A stretch of 64,000 nt of DNA from Flavobacterium yafengii (lineage in GTDB: Bacteria > Bacteroidota > Bacteroidia > Flavobacteriales > Flavobacteriaceae). The position numbers and the translations under genes are program-made. The stretch lies in NCBI RefSeq assembly GCF_030010375.1, contig NZ_JASCRY010000001.1:186001-250000 (forward strand), given 5' to 3'. The notes beneath the pieces were generated by a model that ran no database searches, had not been told where the DNA came from, and saw only the letters and a program-made list of their open reading frames with translations. Shown piece by piece: positions 34,772 to 43,184 of the stretch; within the stretch, counting starts at the first letter, position 1; each line of letters begins with the position of its first letter.

Positions 34772-36157
34772 ATGAAAAAAAATCTATTTAAAATAGCAGT
34801 ATTAAGTACTGTAATTACAGCATTTGCATTAGGAAGTTGCAGCAATGACGACACCGGTACTGAGACAACTCCAGTAGTTGATACTGCAAGATGGATCACG
34901 CTAACAGGTTCATTTCCTGACGCAACAGGGACCGCAGGAAATGGTGGGACTCGTGCCTACGCTATAACGCCACAAAATGCCGCTAATCCAGATTATGTAG
35001 TAGATTTATTTAAGTTGAACGGATCAACATATGTTGAAGGTTTCGCTTTAAAATCAAGCCGAACTGCCCGAGTGCAAGCATCAGCAGATGGAAAATTTTT
35101 ATACAACATTCAATACACCGGAACTGAAGGTGGTGTTTTTAACAAATACAGCGTAACTAGCGCAGGAAAATATGAAGAGGTAGGATTTGAATTAAATACC
35201 TCGGTAATTTTAGGAACTTCACCGCGCTGGGTTAAAGCTGCCGAAGGTGTGGGAGTTGGAGTCTCTTTTGGTGATGCACTTGAACCTTACACAGGAACCG
35301 CTCCTAATTATGTGTATAGAAATCCAAAAGGAGTAATTAAAATTGCAAACATTGACTTAAACAATACGGCAATTACTAATACTGGAGCTATTAACGTTGA
35401 TCTTGGAGCTGAATTAGAATCAAAGGGATATCATATCTGGAGAGCTGATGTACCTGTTTTAAATGAAGCTAAAACAAAACTGTACATTGGTGTGGGTATT
35501 AGAAGACATAATACAAGCGGAACAGTAACAACAAACGCTACATCTGGAGCCATTACAGGTTGGGCAACTACTACAAATAGGGATCTAGGAACTGTGTCCT
35601 ATGTAGTTGATTATCCGTCATTAAAAAATCCAAAAATTATCATCTCTGATAAAAGTATCATTGATAACTTAGGCTACCGCACCTTGACACAGTATGTAGG
35701 TACTGATGGAAATCTATACCAAGCTACTGCAACATCAGGTCCAGATATTCTTCGTATTAGTAAATCAACAAACGAATATGATGCATCATTCCATTTTAAT
35801 TTAAACACTGCTTTGAACACAACTGGAGCAACTATTAAAGCTTGGAGATACATTAAAGACGGTATAGCAATTGTTATGTACACCGTAACGGGAACAAATG
35901 GCGGGTATGTTGCACTGGTAGATTTAAATACTAAAACAGCAACTAAATTAGCTACAGAATTAGAAACTGACCCAGCATTAACAACTACATTTGGTCAATT
36001 TCAAAACATAGGTCTTATTGGTGATAATGTGTATTTACCCTTTACGCCTGCAGGTAAAGACGGGAATATTTATATTGTAAATTGGAAAACCAAATCGATT
36101 ACAAAAGGTGCAAAACTAAAAGCAGCTTCGGGTAGTTTTTATTTAGGTGCCTACTAA
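34772..36157 (+). CDS. DUF4374 lipoprotein, partner of the TonB receptor
   Basis: 461 residues. Lipoprotein signal ALGSC with Cys near residue 23. The body consists of repeated beta blade-like segments (RWITLTGSFPDATG, YNIQYTGTEGG, ADGKFLYNIQ) as in DUF4374 proteins, probably a beta-propeller. DUF4374 genes are usually beside TonB receptors for siderophores in Bacteroidetes. It is 19 bases downstream of the receptor gene and surely cotranscribed. The likely role is surface binding or handing over of the chelate, but no experimental function is implied. Confidence 0.88.
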   Translation: MKKNLFKIAVLSTVITAFALGSCSNDDTGTETTPVVDTARWITLTGSFPDATGTAGNGGTRAYAITPQNAANPDYVVDLFKLNGSTYVEGFALKSSRTARVQASADGKFLYNIQYTGTEGGVFNKYSVTSAGKYEEVGFELNTSVILGTSPRWVKAAEGVGVGVSFGDALEPYTGTAPNYVYRNPKGVIKIANIDLNNTAITNTGAINVDLGAELESKGYHIWRADVPVLNEAKTKLYIGVGIRRHNTSGTVTTNATSGAITGWATTTNRDLGTVSYVVDYPSLKNPKIIISDKSIIDNLGYRTLTQYVGTDGNLYQATATSGPDILRISKSTNEYDASFHFNLNTALNTTGATIKAWRYIKDGIAIVMYTVTGTNGGYVALVDLNTKTATKLATELETDPALTTTFGQFQNIGLIGDNVYLPFTPAGKDGNIYIVNWKTKSITKGAKLKAASGSFYLGAY

Positions 36158-36198
36158 ATAATTAACTTTTGTTTCAAAAAAAACACTTAAAAAAAAGT

Positions 36199-36248
36199 GA
36201 AAATCCTAAAGTCAAAAGAAGAGAATATCTTTTGACTTTAGGACTTTC
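36199..36248. terminator. Long inverted repeat after DUF4374 gene
   Basis: The arms at 36199-36219 and 36228-36248 are complementary over 21 positions with one mismatch and an 8-base loop. It separates convergent genes and is related to the element at 31167-31230. Confidence 0.78.
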
Positions 36249-36263
36249 TAACATTAAGACAAA

Positions 36264-36977
36264 TTACATAAAACTCAAAATTTCTTTTTTGAAAGCATCA
36301 TATTCGCCTTGTAAAATCAATCCGTTGTCCAATAATTTTTTATAATTCTGTAGTTTTTCAAAAAGTTCGTCTTGAGATAAATCATTTAAAGATTTGTCTT
36401 TTGGACTTGTTGAAATGGCTTCGAATTCCTGATTTTCAGCAGTAAAATTGGGTTGTAAAACTGGCATTATTTCAGCAAAATTAGTCACTTCTTCCGTTTC
36501 CATTTCTTCGATAATCTCCACTTCTTCTTCTATCGAAATCACAGGAACTTCATCGATAACCGTTGCGTTTAATGCGGAACCACTTTTCAAAATATCCAAT
36601 TGTTCTTTGGCGTAAGTAAAAATCTTTCGCGCTTGAATTTTAGGAATATAATCAATTGAAACCTCCATATTAGTTCTCGTAGTAAAAGAAAACTCAGAAC
36701 CCAAAATATTTTCTTTCACAAAAGTGCCTTCAATCTCGTCCCAAGTGTAATCAATAAAATTCATTGAAAGTCCCAGATTTTTGGGTTGACAAATGATAAT
36801 TCTTTTATTCGTCATCACAATACTATCCGGCAAAACCGTAATCGCTGGCTTTTTTTGAACAGCAATATATCCGATTTCTTCATTTTTCATCAATAAATCA
36901 CTCAATTTTGAAGCGATTTTTTCAATAGCTTTTGGGTCTTGTTCTTCGTTTAAAAACTTCTTAAATTGTTCTTTCAT
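36264..36977 (-). CDS. PH-like domain protein with C-terminal SHOCT domain
   Basis: 237 residues. Residues ~35-130 (PDSIVMTNKRIIICQPKNLG, then DYTWDEIEGTFVKENILGSEF in part) match a bacterial PH-like fold. A Glu-rich linker follows. The last 35 residues (DELFEKLQNYKKLLDNGLILQGEYDAFKKEIL, quoted in part as KLLDNGLILQGEYDAFKKEI) form a SHOCT motif, which often tethers proteins in oligomers. There is no signal peptide. The role is unknown. It converges with the DUF4374 gene. Confidence 0.8.
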   Translation of the reverse strand: MKEQFKKFLNEEQDPKAIEKIASKLSDLLMKNEEIGYIAVQKKPAITVLPDSIVMTNKRIIICQPKNLGLSMNFIDYTWDEIEGTFVKENILGSEFSFTTRTNMEVSIDYIPKIQARKIFTYAKEQLDILKSGSALNATVIDEVPVISIEEEVEIIEEMETEEVTNFAEIMPVLQPNFTAENQEFEAISTSPKDKSLNDLSQDELFEKLQNYKKLLDNGLILQGEYDAFKKEILSFM

Positions 36978-37046
36978 ATGATATGCTGAATTTATTTCAG
37001 TAGGTATTTATAATTTTTATTCTGAATTTCTTCGCAAAAGTAATGC

Positions 37047-37418
37047 CTAATTTTCTAATTCTTGAATTCCACTCTGCAATTTCTTTGTTAAACTTTTGAA
37101 AACCAATTCATAGGAATGATCAACCAACTCTTTGACTAGCGCATCCGAAACTGATTCATTTACAGCAATTGTATTCCAATGGGTTTTACTCATGTGAAAA
37201 CCGGGCTGAATGTCATCGTATTCAGCACGCAATTCCTGAGCGTGCTCAGGATCACATTTTAAATTAACTGAAGGTTGCCCTTTCTCCCACTGACTTAAAG
37301 ACGACAATGCAAACATTTTTCCGCCTACTTTAAAAACTAAAGTATCTTCATCAAAAGGAAAATGCTCTGTTACTCCTTTTTTAGACAAGCAATATTCGTA
37401 ATATGTTTCTAAGTTCAT
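37047..37418 (-). CDS. MmcQ/YjbR family protein
   Basis: 123 residues, cytosolic. The pattern YCLSKKGVTEHFPFDEDTLVFKVGGKMFAL and the later GFHMSKTHWNTIAV (first quoted in part as TEHFPFDEDTLVFKVGGKMF) are diagnostic of the MmcQ/YjbR family, a CyaY-like fold with probable double-wing DNA-binding features. Function is unknown. It starts at the base directly after the cyclase stop codon, so the two genes are in one transcription unit. Confidence 0.92.
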   Translation of the reverse strand: MNLETYYEYCLSKKGVTEHFPFDEDTLVFKVGGKMFALSSLSQWEKGQPSVNLKCDPEHAQELRAEYDDIQPGFHMSKTHWNTIAVNESVSDALVKELVDHSYELVFKSLTKKLQSGIQELEN

Positions 37419-38210
37419 TTATGAAATTATTTTTTCATCATTTAAAATAGCGTACAAAACTGGCTTACTGGGACTCGCATCATTCTCAAAAGATGCGATT
37501 TGTAAATTCAATAAATAACTGCCGTCTTTCACCTCATCTGAAACAAAAATCATTTCGGTAATCGTGCAATCCAATCGTGCATCTGCATTTAGATTGTTGA
37601 CATCTTTTATATTCCAAAAAGCTTTGTGTGCCAATAATTTTCCATCATCTTTTTCTTTATCGACACTTGGCAAATCAATCAATAAATGCTGAATTCCGCT
37701 TTCGCGAATGAAACGCGCTGCATCTTCATCCAGATAAGGCGGATTGGTATTCGAATATTTTAAAGATTTTTTTATTTTAAAATTAGGAAGAGTTCTAATA
37801 ATTATGGCTTCTCTTGGAGTACCTAACTTCAATGTCAAATCGAGCGCAGTCGAGATGCTATCCAAAGTAATCACCAAATCTTCTCCTTGCAATTCCGGCA
37901 CAACCGAAATCAATTCAGCCAAAAAGAAAAACTGTTTCAACGACTGATTAATACTGTAAAACTCTCTTGTAATATGACCCAGACATTCGGTGTGAGTTCC
38001 ATGTCCGTGTGGATTGAAGAAAATATTATTGAAATTGGTAGACGATTTCCCTTCCGAAACTTTGCCTATCCAATCCCCAAAAACCACGGGTTCTATGACT
38101 GGTTTATCGATATACCAAGCAATTGGATTCTCATCGGTATTTGTCAATGGAATCGAAATATCAATAGGTTTTGATAGGTCGACTTTAAAGTTATCAATAG
38201 TTGCAATCAT
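37419..38210 (-). CDS. Cyclase family protein (kynurenine formamidase-like fold)
   Basis: 263 residues. N-terminal LSKPIDISIPLTN and the metal motif NPHGHGTHTECLGHI fit the cyclase family, which uses His residues of the HxGTHxD/E type to bind a metal. Known members act as kynurenine formamidases, isatin hydrolases and polyketide cyclases. No tryptophan-catabolic genes are nearby, so the substrate is not assigned. A repeat element separates it from hemW upstream. Its stop codon abuts the MmcQ gene start. Confidence 0.85.
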   Translation of the reverse strand: MIATIDNFKVDLSKPIDISIPLTNTDENPIAWYIDKPVIEPVVFGDWIGKVSEGKSSTNFNNIFFNPHGHGTHTECLGHITREFYSINQSLKQFFFLAELISVVPELQGEDLVITLDSISTALDLTLKLGTPREAIIIRTLPNFKIKKSLKYSNTNPPYLDEDAARFIRESGIQHLLIDLPSVDKEKDDGKLLAHKAFWNIKDVNNLNADARLDCTITEMIFVSDEVKDGSYLLNLQIASFENDASPSKPVLYAILNDEKIIS

Positions 38211-38218
38211 AATTATTT

Positions 38219-38297
38219 AACCACAAAGGGCACTAAGATTATCACCAAGATCACAAAGCATCGTGGACTTTGTGCCATCTTTGCGTTCTTAGTGGTT
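38219..38297. repeat. Quasi-palindromic CACAAAG repeat between hemW and cyclase genes
   Basis: Outer arms AACCAC and GTGGTT enclose multiple copies of CACAAAG/CTTTGTG-like words (ACCACAAAGGGCAC, ATCACAAAGC, CTTTGTGCC). It can fold as an imperfect hairpin. There is no open frame. I recall similar elements in other Flavobacterium intergenic regions, but have not checked this. Confidence 0.65.
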
Positions 38298-38301
38298 TAT
38301 G

Positions 38302-39435
38302 TTATTCCAAATTTAAGTAAAACAAATCACTTGCAATTCCATCCGTCAAAAACTTTCCTTTTGGTGTTGGTTTCAAGATATTGTTTTCGATAAAAACTAA
38401 ATCATCATCAAGGAATTTCTGAGTCTGTTTATTCAAATATTCCAAATATTCACTTCCAAATTCAGTTTTGATTCTATCCAAAGAAACGCCCCAAATCGTT
38501 CGCAAACCCGTCATAATATATTCATTGTAACGGTCCGTAATCGAAAGGATTTCTATTTCATTTGGCAATTTATCTTCTTCAATAGATTTTAAATACAGCG
38601 CATTATTCGAAACATTCCAACTTCGGGAAATGCCATCATAACTGTGCGCCGAAGGACCAATTCCAATGTATTTTTTCCCTAACCAATACGCCGAATTATT
38701 TTTTGAAAAATAGTTTTCCTTCCCAAAATTCGATAATTCATAATGAATAAAACCATTACCTTCGAGCGTTTCTACCAAAATAGCAAAATGTTCTTGCGCA
38801 ACATCGTCCTTAGGTGCTGCAATTTTTCCGGTTTGTATCAGTTTATTCAAAGCCGTTTTTGGTTCCACTGTCAACGCGTAACTCGAAATATGAGGAATCC
38901 CAAAACTCAATGCCGTTTCAATGTTTTGTTTCCATTTCTCATTGCTCATTTCCGGAATTCCGTAGATTAAATCAAGGGAAATATTGTCGAAATACTGAGT
39001 TGCTTCTTCTAAGCATTTTTTGGCTTCGGCCGAATTATGAGCGCGGTTCATCAGTTGCAAATCTTCTTCAAAAAAAGACTGAATTCCAATGCTTAATCGG
39101 TTGATTTTGCTTTTAGACAATTCGATTATTCGTTCACTTGACAAATCATCCGGATTGGCTTCCAGTGTAATTTCAGGATTTTCTGAAACAGAATAGTTTT
39201 TATACACTTCTGCTATCAGGAAATTAATTTCTTCAGAAGTTAAAACACTTGGCGTTCCTCCGCCAAAGTAAATGGTCTCAATTTGTTCCTTTTCAAACTC
39301 GCTTTTGCGCATTTGAATTTCTTTGGCAATAGCCAAAACCATTTCTTCTTTCTTCTTCATCGAAGTCGAAAAATGGAAGTCGCAGTAATGACACGCCTGC
39401 TTGCAAAAAGGGATATGAATATAGATTCCTGACAT
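38302..39435 (-). CDS. hemW: HemW-like radical SAM protein
   Basis: 377 residues. GIYIHIPFCKQACHYCDFHF contains the iron-sulfur CxxxCxxC (Cys 11, 15, 18), and IETIYFGGGTPSVL is the SAM-binding glycine-rich motif. The N-terminal short HIPFC and length of about 377 fit HemW, a heme chaperone, rather than HemN, which is longer and has another C-terminal domain. The original annotation of the group as coproporphyrinogen oxidase is therefore not used. It follows ruvC on the same strand with a short hairpin-bearing gap. Confidence 0.93.
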   Translation of the reverse strand: MSGIYIHIPFCKQACHYCDFHFSTSMKKKEEMVLAIAKEIQMRKSEFEKEQIETIYFGGGTPSVLTSEEINFLIAEVYKNYSVSENPEITLEANPDDLSSERIIELSKSKINRLSIGIQSFFEEDLQLMNRAHNSAEAKKCLEEATQYFDNISLDLIYGIPEMSNEKWKQNIETALSFGIPHISSYALTVEPKTALNKLIQTGKIAAPKDDVAQEHFAILVETLEGNGFIHYELSNFGKENYFSKNNSAYWLGKKYIGIGPSAHSYDGISRSWNVSNNALYLKSIEEDKLPNEIEILSITDRYNEYIMTGLRTIWGVSLDRIKTEFGSEYLEYLNKQTQKFLDDDLVFIENNILKPTPKGKFLTDGIASDLFYLNLE

Positions 39436-39445
39436 AATTAGTGGT

Positions 39446-39495
39446 CAGTAATCGATGATTAGCGGTCAGTTCTGCAAACTGAATACTGATTACTG
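39446..39495. repeat. Short inverted repeat between ruvC and hemW
   Basis: CAGTAATC (39446-39453) and GATTACTG (39488-39495) with inner CAGTT/AACTG form a hairpin between the two minus-strand genes. The motif ACTGATTACTGATTAC is internally repeated. Confidence 0.6.
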
Positions 39496-39499
39496 ATTA

Positions 39500-40054
39500 C
39501 TATTTTTTAACTCGTTCTTCGTTTTGTTTTACAAAAGCATCCCAACCGGTATAACTTTTGGCGCCAACCACTTTCCCAGAATTGAAAAAATGACAAACCG
39601 CCGCGGCCAATCCATCCGTACTATCGAGGTTTTTAGGCAATTCCTTCAATCCCAAAAGTTGTTGAAGCATTTTGGCAACTTGTTCTTTGCTGGCGTTTCC
39701 ATTTCCGGTAATCGCCATTTTTATTTTCTTTGGTTCGTATTCGGTAATTGGAATATCTCTCGAAAGTCCCGCCGCCATGGCCACGCCTTGTGCACGTCCT
39801 AACTTCAACATCGATTGTACGTTTTTACCAAAGAAAGGCGCTTCAATTGCAATTTCATCTGGATTATGCGTATCAATCAACTCAATCGTACGCTCAAAAA
39901 TGATTTTCAGCTTTTGATAATGATTGTCGTATTTGGACAATTGCAGTTCATTCAATTGCAAAAACTCCATTTTTTTATTGACAATTTTTATCAATCCAAA
40001 ACCCATAATCGTCGTTCCCGGGTCAATTCCTAATATGATGCGTTCGTTTGCCAA
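39500..40054 (-). CDS. ruvC: Crossover junction endodeoxyribonuclease RuvC
   Basis: 184 residues. The catalytic acidic residues are present: GIDPGTTIMGFG (Asp 11), IAIEAPFFGKN (Glu near 70) and STDGLAAAVCHFF (Asp near 142 to 145). RuvC resolves Holliday junctions as a homodimer with RuvAB, neither of which is in this window. The length is close to that of RuvC proteins elsewhere. It is divergent from the lysylphosphatidylglycerol synthase-like gene, with only 23 bases between the starts. Confidence 0.96.
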   Translation of the reverse strand: MANERIILGIDPGTTIMGFGLIKIVNKKMEFLQLNELQLSKYDNHYQKLKIIFERTIELIDTHNPDEIAIEAPFFGKNVQSMLKLGRAQGVAMAAGLSRDIPITEYEPKKIKMAITGNGNASKEQVAKMLQQLLGLKELPKNLDSTDGLAAAVCHFFNSGKVVGAKSYTGWDAFVKQNEERVKK

Positions 40055-40077
40055 TTTTAATTTGTTATTTTGCAGTA

Positions 40078-41022
40078 ATGATTACAATTCCACACAAAAC
40101 TAAGCAATTCCTCGTACTTCTAATCAAACTTTTGATTGTGGGCGGTGCGTTTTATTTTATTTACAATCAATTGGCCAATAACGACAAACTGGATTGGCAA
40201 AAATTCATTGTTTTATTCCAGAAAAACCAGTCCATTGGTGGAATAGCCTTTATTTTGTTATTGAGTGTTTTGAATCGGTTTTTTGAAATCTTGAAATGGC
40301 AAAACTTAGTTGGATTTATCCATAAAATATCTTTGGGCGAAGCAACAAAACAAGTTCTTGGTGCATTAACCGCGGGACTTTTTACGCCGAATGGAGTTGG
40401 AGAATATGCCGGGAAAGCATTGTTTTTTGACAAAGCAAACACTAAAAAAGTAATTTTCCTAAACCTGATTTGCAACGGAATCCAAATGATATTGACCGTT
40501 ATTTTTGGAATTTTCGGGTTGTTGTATTTCAATGCGCAGTACAATGTAATTACTACAAAAACGGTTATGATTCTGTTTGGCATTTGTTTTTTGGCATTTG
40601 GAACCTTGTTTTCTTTAAAAAAAATAAACATTAAGGGCTATTCGATCGAAAAACTGATTCATAAAATTAACGAAATCCCAAAATCGATTCATCAAAAAAA
40701 CATCTTTTTAGGCATTTGTCGCTTTCTGGTTTTTTCGCACCAATATTACTTTTTGTTCCTGGCTTTTGATGTTGACTTACCTTATTTAATAGCCATTGCC
40801 ACGATTACAAGCGTTTATTTTCTAGCTTCCTCTTTGCCTACTTTTCAGTTTTTGGACTTTGCCGTAAAAGGAAGTGTAGCAGTTTATTTCTTCGGGATTC
40901 TTGGCGTAAACGAATGGATAGTAATTTTTATAACTACACTTATGTGGTTTTTGAATGTAGTTTTACCGGTAATAATTGGCAGTTATTATGTGTTGAATTT
41001 TAAAACACAAAAAACTACATGA
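40078..41022 (+). CDS. Lysylphosphatidylglycerol synthase-like transmembrane (UPF0104) protein
   Basis: 314 residues from ATG 40078. An earlier in-frame TTG at 40048 would overlap the divergent ruvC gene, so it is rejected. Eight or so transmembrane helices and segments such as LTAGLFTPNGVGEYAGKALFF and FLASSLPTFQFLDFAVKGSVA (quoted in parts as TPNGVGEYAGKA and FLDFAVKGSVAVYFFG) fit the LPG_synthase_TM/UPF0104 family. Members are flippases or of unknown role. It overlaps the glycosyltransferase gene by 4 bases (41019-41022), so a joint role in envelope or glycolipid assembly is likely. Confidence 0.85.
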   Translation: MITIPHKTKQFLVLLIKLLIVGGAFYFIYNQLANNDKLDWQKFIVLFQKNQSIGGIAFILLLSVLNRFFEILKWQNLVGFIHKISLGEATKQVLGALTAGLFTPNGVGEYAGKALFFDKANTKKVIFLNLICNGIQMILTVIFGIFGLLYFNAQYNVITTKTVMILFGICFLAFGTLFSLKKINIKGYSIEKLIHKINEIPKSIHQKNIFLGICRFLVFSHQYYFLFLAFDVDLPYLIAIATITSVYFLASSLPTFQFLDFAVKGSVAVYFFGILGVNEWIVIFITTLMWFLNVVLPVIIGSYYVLNFKTQKTT

Positions 41023-42122
41023 TTTATGGTTTATACCTCATAATCCTCATGTATTGCTTGACGATAATCGTACTGATTTATGGTTTTACAAAAGTGAATA
41101 CAATTGAATATACCGGGGTAAAGCCAAAAACAAAATTCTCGATTATTGTTCCTTTCCGGAATGAAGCCGAAAATCTACCCATTCTATTAGAGAGTTTGTC
41201 GAAGTTGAATTATCCGATGGAATTGTTCGAAGTGATTTTGGTTGATGATTTTTCTGAAGAAGCGTTTAAAATTCCAACTTTAAAGTTTAAAGTTTCGGTT
41301 ATAAATAACGTCAGAGTTACGAATTCGCCCAAGAAAGATGCGATTGTAACCGCAATGCAAATTGTAACTACGGACTGGATTATCACCACCGATGCCGATT
41401 GTACAGTAAATACAAACTGGTTATTGACATTGGATAATTACATTCAGCTTCATGATGTTGCTATGATTGCCGGAGCGGTTACGTATGATTGTGGCAATTC
41501 ATTTCTGCATCATTTCCAGCAATTGGATTTGGCGAGTTTACAAGGCGCAACCATTGGCAGTTTTGGAATCAACAAAGGGTTTATGTGTAATGGCGCCAAC
41601 TTTGCGTATACCAAATCGTTATTTCAAGAACTGAATGGTTTCAATGGAAACGATGCAATTGCCAGTGGCGATGATGTTTTCCTGTTGCAAAAAGCGATTG
41701 CGAAATCCCTTGAAAAAGTGCATTATCTAAAATCTCAAAATAATATTGTCATCACAAAACCATTGGATGATTGGAAATCATTATTCTATCAGCGCGTTCG
41801 ATGGGCTTCAAAAACAAGTTCGTATCAAAGTTCTTTCGGAAAAGGATTGGGGCTGTTAGTATCTGCGGGAAATCTGAGTTGGCTTTTCGTTCTTGGGTCT
41901 TGGGTCTTGGGCCTAACTGCTTTTCAAAACTTCTTTATAATATGCGTTTTAAAGTTCTCTGTTGATACTGTTTTGATTTATAAATCCAATGAATTTTTAA
42001 CCAAAACCAAAACCAAAATACAGTATTTGATTTTGAGCAGTTTATTCTATCCTTTTTTTAGTGTGAGCGTAGCTTTGTATTCTTTGTTTGGAAAATATGA
42101 ATGGAAAGGCAGAAAATTTTAA
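41019..42122 (+). CDS. Membrane-bound family 2 glycosyltransferase
   Basis: 367 residues. A first helix near residues 5-22, the GT2 core (FSIIVPFRNEAENLPILLESL, VILVDDFSEE, TTDADCTVNTNW with the DxD-type metal site, quoted in parts) and the later DDVFLLQKA and QRVRWASK motifs are clear. C-terminal transmembrane helices lie near 285-305 and 335-355. The activity is transfer of a sugar from a nucleotide-sugar to a lipid or envelope acceptor at the inner face. The start ATG overlaps the stop of the flippase-like gene. The repeat element at 42136 follows. Confidence 0.9.
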   Translation: MIYGLYLIILMYCLTIIVLIYGFTKVNTIEYTGVKPKTKFSIIVPFRNEAENLPILLESLSKLNYPMELFEVILVDDFSEEAFKIPTLKFKVSVINNVRVTNSPKKDAIVTAMQIVTTDWIITTDADCTVNTNWLLTLDNYIQLHDVAMIAGAVTYDCGNSFLHHFQQLDLASLQGATIGSFGINKGFMCNGANFAYTKSLFQELNGFNGNDAIASGDDVFLLQKAIAKSLEKVHYLKSQNNIVITKPLDDWKSLFYQRVRWASKTSSYQSSFGKGLGLLVSAGNLSWLFVLGSWVLGLTAFQNFFIICVLKFSVDTVLIYKSNEFLTKTKTKIQYLILSSLFYPFFSVSVALYSLFGKYEWKGRKF

Positions 42123-42135
42123 CTTACACTAATGC

Positions 42136-42217
42136 CCTAGCCCAGATGGAAACGGCATCCTTTTTCTTTTTTCCTTTAAAAAAGAAAAAGATACAGTGAA
42201 CAGCTGGAAGCAGCTCC
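42136..42217 (+). repeat. Structured intergenic repeat, subfamily 1, copy B
   Basis: Has CCTAGCCC, GATGGAAACGGCATCCTTTT, stem CTTTTTCTTTTT/AAAAAGAAAAAG, AAAGATACAGTG, ACAGCTGGAAG and CAGCTCC. It is 14 bases after the glycosyltransferase stop codon. Confidence 0.85.
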
Positions 42218-42224
42218 AGAAAAA

Positions 42225-42701
42225 CTACTCTACTTTTAGAATAACCGGAAGTATAAATTGGGTTTTTACGGGAATTCCGCGTTTTATGGCGGGGTTAATT
42301 TTTGGAAAATCAACTAAACGGACTTTAAGAATACTGTCAATTTTGATTTTATCGTAGGCAACTGAATCTTTTGGAAATTGAGGTTCGAATTGCATCGTTG
42401 CATTTGGAAAAACAGTAACCTTTACTTCAATCGTATCCAGTTCAGGATAGAGGACCGAAAGGGTGTCGATGCTCAATTTCTCCTGAATCAGCTGCGTTAA
42501 AACTTCGAAAAAACACTGTTGGCGTTGTTTTTTATCCTCTATTTTTTCGCAATCCACTACCGATGGGTATTCATCGACTTCTTTCCAGTTGATGGATTTC
42601 AGTTCCTTTTGCAACAATTCCTTTTCCGAAGGGATTTGCTTGTCAAAGTATTGACAGGAATTAAAAAATATAAATACTAAAAAGAGGTAATACTGCTTCA
42701 A
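42225..42701 (-). CDS. Small lipoprotein with TonB C-terminal-like region
   Basis: 158 residues from TTG 42701 (MKQYYLFLVFIFFNSC). This start gives a clean lipoprotein signal with Cys 16. Another TTG at 42743 would extend it in frame by 14 residues but would spoil the signal. The C-terminal region (IEVKVTVFPNATMQFEP, then PKINPAIKRGIPVKTQFILPVIL quoted in parts) resembles a TonB-like or energy-transducer domain. No enzymatic motif is visible. The preceding gene on the same strand ends three bases or less before the longer version. Function is not known. Confidence 0.7.
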   Translation of the reverse strand: MKQYYLFLVFIFFNSCQYFDKQIPSEKELLQKELKSINWKEVDEYPSVVDCEKIEDKKQRQQCFFEVLTQLIQEKLSIDTLSVLYPELDTIEVKVTVFPNATMQFEPQFPKDSVAYDKIKIDSILKVRLVDFPKINPAIKRGIPVKTQFILPVILKVE

Positions 42702-42743
42702 GGTTTTGTTTTTGAATTGGACTAATATTCTATAAAAATACAA

Positions 42744-43133
42744 TTATTTTTTTTGAGAGGCTTTCGAAAGCAAATAATCTTCATAGTTTTCAGCAAACCA
42801 TTTCTTTTTGTTTTCGGCTGCGATTTCTTTTTGATCTGGATACAAAGTCGCCAATCGGCCTGAAAAAACAGCAATCTGAATCGTGTATTTATAGAATTCT
42901 TCTTTTGTTAATACTAAATTGGGATTTGATTTTTTATCGGAAAACTCAAAAAAAAGCGCATCAAACTCTTTCAAAGAAAAATTTAATACTTTTACTCTAT
43001 TCTCGTTGTAAATAGCTTCCTTTAAAAGTGCATCAGTGCTATTTACAATTTTTTCTTGGGCATTTACAGTCCAAAAAGAAAAAACGAAAAAGAACATAAT
43101 CGAAAATAAAATACTTAATTTAATCCCTTTCAT
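42744..43133 (-). CDS. Secreted small protein, function unknown
   Basis: 129 residues. A signal peptide (LSILFSIMFFFVFSFWTVNAQ) ends near residue 26. The mature part is Lys/Glu-rich and helical with no motif I recognise. It is cotranscribed with the downstream lipoprotein. It starts 51 bases before the divergent DUF456 gene. Confidence 0.7.
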   Translation of the reverse strand: MKGIKLSILFSIMFFFVFSFWTVNAQEKIVNSTDALLKEAIYNENRVKVLNFSLKEFDALFFEFSDKKSNPNLVLTKEEFYKYTIQIAVFSGRLATLYPDQKEIAAENKKKWFAENYEDYLLSKASQKK

Positions 43134-43184
43134 AAGCTAGCTAAATGTTGCTTTTGTGTTTTCAAAATTACTAAAAATAAATTT

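Noticed and set aside
38302-39435. Oxygen-independent coproporphyrinogen oxidase (HemN)
   Set aside because: Length and N-terminal sequence match the HemW branch. HemN has a longer N-terminus and other conserved residues.
40048-40077. TTG start of the UPF0104 gene at 40048
   Set aside because: It overlaps the divergent ruvC gene and adds residues with no family match. ATG 40078 fits better.
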